In this document: in pieces, positions 14,801 to 20,200 of the stretch
Layout of the letters: each line of letters starts with the position of its first letter
How positions within the stretch are numbered: the stretch's first letter is position 1
From: a virus
Length of the DNA: 21,152 nt
Direction: 5' to 3' (one strand)
Virus record (IMG/VR): IMGVR_UViG_3300022602_000463
Coordinates: 1-21,152 of that record
Program-made: the position numbers and the translations under genes
Notes under the pieces: generated by a model
The model's input: only the letters and a program-made list of their open reading frames with translations
What the model was told of the DNA's origin: nothing
Databases searched by the model: none

Positions 14801-15194
14801 CACCTAATCCTCCTGCTCCTCCTAGACCACCTGCTCCACCTAATCCTGCTAATCCGGGTTGTCCTTGATTTCCAGGTTGTCCTTGGGCTCCTTGATTTCC
14901 AGAATTACCCGGAGCACCAGCAGTACCTCCAAGCCCGCCTAGTCCGCCTAGTCCACCGGCACCACCTACCCCGCCTAATCCATTTATTCCAGGTTGTCCA
15001 GGCTGACCTATAAGTCCGGGCTGACCTGTAAGACCAGGTTGTCCAGCACCGCCAGGAGTACCAACGCCCCCATATCCAGAAACCGTAACGACATTTACTC
15101 CAAAAGGAGCATGCCACGTGCCAGTAGAGTTAAAAGTAACACTACCAGCCGATGCGATCGAATGTCGCATTTCAGAACGGAAGGCTAAAGGCAT
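11811..15194 (-). CDS. Collagen-like / glycine-rich tail-fibre or adhesin protein
   Basis: A 1127-residue protein, almost all Gly-X-Y. Residues 1-44 form a short non-repetitive head (GSVTFNSTGTWHAPFGVNVVTV) like the beta-rich head of other phage Gly-rich proteins. The rest alternates between GGX-rich blocks (about 45-265 and 577-798) and GQP/GTP-rich blocks (about 351-562 and 860-1088). Breaks occur at about 266-290, 318-333, 563-577 and 799-823, and a 39-residue tail ends in TVSWGRQ. Prolines lie almost only in the Y position. GGX runs could pack as polyglycine-II helices, as in some phage adhesin tips; GXP blocks could form a collagen triple helix. Neither was tested. No good Shine-Dalgarno precedes 15194; an in-frame ATG at 15170 is possible. 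It lies between a fibre unit and two oxygenases. Confidence 0.88.
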   Translation of the reverse strand: MPLAFRSEMRHSIASAGSVTFNSTGTWHAPFGVNVVTVSGYGGVGTPGGAGQPGLTGQPGLIGQPGQPGINGLGGVGGAGGLGGLGGLGGTAGAPGNSGNQGAQGQPGNQGQPGLAGLGGAGGLGGAGGLGGSAGLAGNPGNQGLTGGQGQPGTPGTAGTNGIGGAGGLGGIGGTGGSGGSGGNPGQPGTAGLTGQPGTNGIGGIGGAGGAGGIGGAGGAAGNPGNTGLTGSQGNAGLLGTPGSVGLGGVGGAGGAGGTAGAGGPGQSYGLGTPIYSGPIVTGQSIYVTGQPGNAGNAGTPGVNTGGSGGAGGTGASGTLYANAPGNGASYTPAGGIGGIGGGGGSYGSGGQPGFTGTPGGPNPSGPPGTQGTPGTPGTPGTGAQPGLAGQPGSTGQPGTSGTPGIAGSQGQPGTPGTPGSGATAGQPGLTGQPGSAGQPGTAGIAGIAGIHGLTGAQGTPGTSGTGATPGGTGLTGQPGLAGQPGTPGIAGTPGTTGTQGQPGTPGTTGLSGGTGLFGTAGLSGQPGTPGTAGTSSTPGTQGTPGTQGTPGASGQPGIAGQPSNFGSGVVIFPGNAGLGGSGGIGGLGGIGGLGGIGGSPGNPGNPGNQGQPGQPGLQGQPGFSGAGGTAGIGGLGGGGGAGGTAGTPGNQGLTGGQGQPGTPGTAGTNGIGGAGGLGGAGGNPGSAGLAGNPGNQGLTGAQGQPGTPGTAGTNGIGGIGGIGGGGGTAGTTGQPGGTGLTGQPGLTGQPGTSGAGGAGGAGGAGGTGGNSGLGGTGNAGGTGGAGASGGGGGGSGGWNAASYIENPVGVISVIPPVTPATTGIAGQPGSGVTTPVGTSVGGSGGSAGPIATGQPGSPGTFPSVTAPGAGGSGTAGQPGASGQPGTAQPGTPGNSGTAGQPGFAGQPGLAGIAGLRGPTGGQGTPGTPGTPGSGATPGLAGQPGTPGTAGIAGIAGTQGLTGAQGQPGTSGTGATAGGAGGTGQPGLAGQPGTAGIAGIAGTQGLTGTQGQPGTAGIAGGTGLTGQPGLAGQPGGAGQPGIAGTPGTTGTQGQPGTSGTPGTGATAGQPGSSGTPGSSGTAGQPGFAATYTTSTVNTKLPNPRGYYIASVGVGNTSGTITVSWGRQ

Positions 15195-15200
15195 ATATAA

Positions 15201-15536
15201 TTAAGGGCCAGGTGTTCTGCCTAACTGGTAATCAGTTAAGAATGAACTAGATTGTAATGCGGTAAGATCTGTATAATATATTCTTGGATATCTAGATGGT
15301 GGTAAATCGTCGTGGATTTCTGTGTAAACTAACACTGGAAACCCTGTGATATTTGATCCAGGCCACCAAGAAGTTAACGCACTGAATAATTCGGTATGTC
15401 GTTCATCTTCGCCATAAAACATCAATTGATATTGAATATTATTTGTATCTAAAAAGTTTTTCATTTCCCAAGTTTGTTGTGCTGTTGATGTAAATCCAGC
15501 ATATAACTGTATATCGTCGATTTTTGTAAGCGCCAT
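15201..15536 (-). CDS. Thioredoxin/glutaredoxin-fold-like protein lacking redox cysteines
   Basis: A 111-residue protein from the ATG at 15536 (AAGGAG at 15547-15552, 10-nt spacer). An upstream non-ATG start at 15590 would overlap the fibre gene and has no ribosome site. The order IQLYAGFTSTAQQTW, KNFLDTNNIQYQLMFYG and then TGFPVLVYTE mimics a glutaredoxin: first strand, active-site turn, helix ending in a FLDxNxIxY-type segment, and a possible cis-Pro strand (FPV). The CxxC is replaced by TSTA, and no cysteine was found in the protein. It lies between two fibre-type genes, so a structural or chaperone-like role in fibre assembly is possible. The fold is an inference from pattern only; an alternative is an unrelated small virion protein. 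Confidence 0.55.
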   Translation of the reverse strand: MALTKIDDIQLYAGFTSTAQQTWEMKNFLDTNNIQYQLMFYGEDERHTELFSALTSWWPGSNITGFPVLVYTEIHDDLPPSRYPRIYYTDLTALQSSSFLTDYQLGRTPGP

Positions 15537-15553
15537 TTTTATTATTCTCCTTA

Positions 15554-16969
15554 TTACGAAACGTTGGCCATAGCAAATGTACCGAACCAAAATGATCCAC
15601 CATTAACTGTAAAAAATGTTAAGACGTCGACTTGATTTGATCCGGTTGATAAAACAGGAAGTAGTCCGTCTGAATATTTAGCGTTGGTAAAAGTAGCCGC
15701 TCTGTTACCTACACTGTCTTGCCTTAATAAAATTGTAACCGGTTGTGCTGTGCCTGTTGATGGAGGATTAATAAAAGAAAATACAACAGTACCTGTACCT
15801 AGTGTTACATCAAAAATGTTAGATAATTGACAATTAATATTTGTGGCACTGGTTACTGTTCCTAACTGTGTTATTGTTTCTTGATATGCCTGTAATTTTG
15901 GCGATATCAAAGAAGATGTTGAAACAAATGTCAATGTACTTTGTACATTCAGTGATCCACCAACATATACATTACCACCAATACCGACACCACCAACTAC
16001 TTGTAAGGATCCAGTTACAGTTGAAGTTGCGTTTGATGCTCCTGTTACAAAAACATTAACTGATGATACTGTATTAACGCCAGTAATACTTCCAACACCA
16101 CCTGCAGTAACAAAATTGGTAGCAGTAACAGTTCCACCGGCATAAATTCCACCGCCTACTCCAATTCCTCCAGCGACAAACAAAGCACCAGTTGTTGTAC
16201 TGGCAGAAATGTTTGTTCCAGTAACTGTTAAATATGTAAATGTATTACCTGAAACTACCTGGTAACCATTTGATGTATAATAATTTGTAGCAGTAACAGC
16301 ACCGCCTACTACTAATCCGCTGGCTATTCCTCCACCAATTGTCAACGTATTTGTGAATGTTGATGGTCCTCCAACATACAAACTGCCGCCTATACCAACT
16401 CCACCAGATACCTGTAGTGCGCCAGACTGGGTTGTTAAGGCAGTGGTAGTATTAGCCAATAGTATACTGCCAGTTTTAAATGTTCCGTATGTATAGGTAC
16501 CGGTAAACACACCGCTGGAATTTTCACTACCAGTAATGTACCATTCTAAATTTTGACTATCATCTGCTAATACCAATGCGGCATTGCTATCAGTACCTAA
16601 TGTCCTATTAAAATAGTGAAAACGTAGTCCAATATCTCTACCGTCATCAACTGTCCATTGCGTACCAATTCCGGTTGTTGGTACATGTACCTCAATAATA
16701 TTATCTGTGTAAAATGTATTTGTACTTAAAAGATACGTTGAAGTTCCGTTAAAAGTAACTGGGGAATTAAAAGTTGTTACACCAGAAACTACAACATTTC
16801 CACCAACATTTAAATTACCGCCAATGCCAACACCGCCAGTTACTGTTAACGCACCTGTGAGAGTCGAAGTTGAAACTGCGGTACTTGTATTGGATAATCC
16901 CCCTACATAAAGTGTAGATAGGACTGTTCCTGTACCATATATTGTTGTTCCGCCTAGTAATTTTGCCAT
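15554..16969 (-). CDS. Tail-fibre-like repeat protein
   Basis: A 471-residue protein made of repeated units of the form S/T-T-T-G-A-L-x-V-x-G-G-V-G-x-G-G-x-x-Y-V-G-G followed by T-V-T-A-T-N. A distinct insert at about residues 75-160 contains FYTDNIIEVHVP and GLRFHYFNR, and a C-terminal globular domain of about 110 residues (from ITQLGTVTSATN to GTFAMANVS) follows. The pattern suggests a trimeric beta-structured fibre shaft with a C-terminal head that may bind a receptor. The ATG at 16969 has no Shine-Dalgarno but an AATAAATA box 7 nt upstream. The unit starting here would run through the collagen-like gene and both oxygenases. The repeats share long near-identical stretches with the giant fibre gene upstream. 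Receptor and host are unknown. Confidence 0.82.
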   Translation of the reverse strand: MAKLLGGTTIYGTGTVLSTLYVGGLSNTSTAVSTSTLTGALTVTGGVGIGGNLNVGGNVVVSGVTTFNSPVTFNGTSTYLLSTNTFYTDNIIEVHVPTTGIGTQWTVDDGRDIGLRFHYFNRTLGTDSNAALVLADDSQNLEWYITGSENSSGVFTGTYTYGTFKTGSILLANTTTALTTQSGALQVSGGVGIGGSLYVGGPSTFTNTLTIGGGIASGLVVGGAVTATNYYTSNGYQVVSGNTFTYLTVTGTNISASTTTGALFVAGGIGVGGGIYAGGTVTATNFVTAGGVGSITGVNTVSSVNVFVTGASNATSTVTGSLQVVGGVGIGGNVYVGGSLNVQSTLTFVSTSSLISPKLQAYQETITQLGTVTSATNINCQLSNIFDVTLGTGTVVFSFINPPSTGTAQPVTILLRQDSVGNRAATFTNAKYSDGLLPVLSTGSNQVDVLTFFTVNGGSFWFGTFAMANVS

Positions 16970-16976
16970 AGTCTTA

Positions 16977-16984
16977 TATTTATT
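16977..16984 (-). promoter_or_regulatory. Late-promoter-like box AATAAATA before the second fibre gene
   Basis: The minus strand reads AATAAATA-TAAGACT-ATG. It fits NATAAATA and would start the message at or next to the ATG at 16969. It is the only strong late-type candidate seen for the unit that includes the collagen-like protein and oxygenases, down to the terminator at 10529. Confidence 0.55.
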
Positions 16985-16989
16985 TTATG

Positions 16990-17217
16990 TTAGAATGGGG
17001 TCACAGTATATGTGTATTCATCAAAATACCCTGATACTTGATAAACACCTGTGCTTAATCTGCGTTCAGCAGTAGAAGTACTTAATGTAACTTCATCAAA
17101 ACCTGCTGAAAAAACACCATTTGGTCCTACTTTAACAGAAGTATAGGTAATTTCGTCAAGTCGAACCGACGTTTGTAATATACCTGTAGGGAATAATTTA
17201 GTAATAGTCTGAGACAT
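16990..17217 (-). CDS. Small triple-repeat virion-associated protein
   Basis: A 75-residue protein with three copies of a 12-14 residue motif spaced about 22 residues apart: TGILQTSVRLDEIT (11-24), NGVFSAGFDEVT (33-44) and TGVYQVSGYFDEYT (56-69). The pattern is G-I/V-L/F/Y ... D-E-x-T. This suggests a small beta-solenoid or a trimeric beta-structured piece. The ATG at 17217 is chosen; the upstream TTG at 17226 overlaps the giant fibre gene. The start is 1 nt after the fibre gene's stop, with a weak GGAT ribosome site, so it is probably coupled to it. Function is unknown; a fibre cap, connector or chaperone are all possible from its position between two fibre genes. Confidence 0.65.
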   Translation of the reverse strand: MSQTITKLFPTGILQTSVRLDEITYTSVKVGPNGVFSAGFDEVTLSTSTAERRLSTGVYQVSGYFDEYTYTVTPF

Positions 17218-17218
17218 T

Positions 17219-20200
17219 TTATCCAAACACCGTATCTAAACTATTTGTTAATGTATTGTAAAATTGATATACAGCACTTGTTCCAGTTGTTCCTACGTAA
17301 TGCGTAGCACCACCTAAATATACACTTCCGCCAACACCAACTCCTCCAGCAACTGTCAACGCACCAGTTGTTGTACTGGTAGAAATTGTTGATGAAGTAA
17401 TTGTTAAATTGGTAAACGTATTGCCTGAAACTACCTGGTAACCATTTGATGTATAATAATTTGTAGCAGTAACAGTTCCACTAACATTTAAGTTACCACC
17501 TACTCCAACTCCACCGGCAACTGTCAACGCACCAGTTGTTGTACTGGTAGAAATTGTTGATGAAGTAATTGTTAAATTGGTAAACGTATTGCCTGAAACT
17601 ACCTGGTAACCATTTGATGTATAATAATTTGTAGCAGTAACAGTTCCACCAGCATAAATTCCACCACCTACTCCAACTCCACCACCTACTCCAACTCCAC
17701 CAGCAATAGTCAAAGCACCCGTTGTGGTTGATGTTGTTGCAACAATACTGGCAATTGACATAACACCTGTAGCAGGATTAATTGTAAGACTACTAGTAGT
17801 GTATTCATTTACATAAGATACCACAGAAGAATTTGTATTAACAAATACAGGATAATAAGTTGAGTTTGCTGTTTGTATTGATGTAGCAATTGTTGTAGCA
17901 CTTATAGCAAACGCTACAACCGTGCTTGTAGTAAATGTTGATGTACTTACTACATATCCATTAAGGAACATGTTTGTAGCAGTAACAACACCTCCTACAA
18001 CTAACCCACCACTAACACCTACACCACCAGTTACAATCAATACTCCACTATTTGTTGAAGTTGAATCAGTATTAACTGGATTCATTAAAATTGCAATAGA
18101 AGCAGTTGTTACCTGTGTAGCAGTTGCCGCAATAACGAATTTTATCTGTGTACCTGTGGTTGTGGTACCAAATACTAAATCACCCGGATGAGTTCCGCCA
18201 GATGTATTTTGACCAACCATAACATATCCATCGTTTGGTCCTAACGCTGTACCTAAACTCAATGGTTGACTACCATCCCACGCACTACCAGTAATACCCA
18301 TATCTATATAGGCACTGCTTGTAGTTACATTATCAGCAGACGCTACAATATCTGTACTTGCTTTTGTTCCAGTATTAATATTTTGTATATTAAATTCTAT
18401 ATAGTTGTTCAAGTTACCTGTGGCTTGAATAACTGTTTGAGCAAAAGGAGTATAGCCTGTTACACCTGCGTACAATGCGCCGTTACCGGTAGAATCTCCG
18501 TAGAATACACTGGTAACACCGGTGATAGTATTGCTACTAAATGATCCACTAACATTAAGATTTCCACCAACTGTTAAATTTTGACCAATACCAGCACCAC
18601 CAAATACAATTAATCCACCTGTTATAGTTGATGTTGAATTTGTAGTGGTTGTAACAACAATGGTTGAAGCGGCAATATTGTTAATACCACTGATGTTTCC
18701 AGCACCACCTATTGTAGTAATAATTCCATTAACATAAATGTTATTACCAAAACCGGCACCACCAGATACTGTCAATGCTCCTGTTGACGTTGAAGTGGCC
18801 GTTGTAAAATTATTAATAAACAACGGATTAAGAATTGTACCGCCATTAAATGTACTTGATAAAGATGACCATTGAACACTATTTCCTGTTGAAATTAATA
18901 CTTGTCCATATGTACCAGTTGATCCACTGGCGTACAATCCACCACCAAAGTATACGCTTCCACCTACTCCAATTCCTCCAGCAACAACCAAAGCACCAGT
19001 AGTTGTTGATGTTGTACTAGCAGTACTTCTAGCAGTTATGGTTCCGCCTGCGTATATATTTCCGCCAACACCAACACCGCCAACAACTTGTAAGGCACCG
19101 GTTGCAGTTGATACAGAACTAACTGTACTGGTAATATTAATAATGCCAGTAGCAGGATTGATAGTAAAACTGCTTGTACTGTATTCAGGTAAAGGAGAAG
19201 GTGTAGCAGTATTGACACTAACAAACACAGGATAGTAAGCGGCATTAACACCTATAGCCTGAACAGTAACAGCAGAGGCCGTGCTAACAGTATATCCGTT
19301 AATGGTTACGCTGGTAGCAGTAAGGGTCCCGCCTACTATTAAATTTCCGCCAATACCAACTCCGCCTATTACTTGTAAGGCACCTGTAGTGGTTGAATTT
19401 GAATTTACAGTGCTGCCAAGGGTGACAATGCCCGTGGATGGATTGATAGTAAAACTACTTGTGCTGTATTCTGGCAAAGCAGTAGCAGTTGATGTGTTGA
19501 CATTTACAAATACAGGATAATACGTAGCATTCGTTGTAGTAGCCTGAACAGTAACATTGCCACTGTTGGTAGATGTATTAACAGAATATCCATTTACAAT
19601 TAAATTTGTAGCAGTAATGGTACCGCCTACTGTTAAATTTCCGCCAATATTAACTCCGCCAGTAGACGGATTAATGGTAAAACTACTGGTACTATATTCT
19701 GGCAATGAAGTAGCAGTACTGGTATTAACATTTACAAATACAGGATAAAATGTAGCGTTGGTGGTAGTTGCTTGAATTGTAATGTTTGCTGAATTTGAAG
19801 ATGTATTAACAGAATATCCATTTACAATTAAATTTGTAGCAGTAATGGTACCGCCTACAACTAATCCACCACCTACTCCAACTCCACCAGCAATTTGTAG
19901 AGCACCAGAGACAGTTGAATTGACACCAGTGGTTCCGGTTACTAAAACACTAATAGCAGATAGTGTATTAACACCTGTAATATTTCCGCCACTGCCGGTA
20001 GTAATTAAATTTGTAGCAGTGATAGTACCGCCTACATATAACGAGCCAGTTGCTGGATTGATACTAAAACTGCTGGTACTGTATTCGGCCAAAGACGAAG
20101 CAGTTGATGTGTTGACATTCACAAATACCGGATAGTAAGTACCATTACTAGCGGTTGATTGTACAGTGATGTTTGCTGTATTTGATGCTGTGTTTACTGC

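Noticed and set aside
11926-15188. Plus-strand open frames rich in Pro/Cys opposite the collagen-like gene
   Set aside because: They are complements of Gly-X-Y codons, where Gly and Pro codons mirror each other. They have no ribosome sites and no independent composition signal.
15537-15590. Extension of the thioredoxin-like gene to 15590
   Set aside because: It would need a non-ATG start inside the fibre gene, whereas the ATG at 15536 has an AAGGAG upstream.
15675-15681. CTAAATA on the minus strand inside the second fibre gene
   Set aside because: It is within the conserved C-terminal domain and about 140 nt from the next gene's start. An internal promoter is possible but not supported.
17922-20135. 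Plus-strand open frames (VPPTTNPPPTPTPP type) opposite the giant fibre gene
   Set aside because: They mirror the GGVGVGG repeats of the minus-strand fibre and repeat with the same period; no start or ribosome signals.
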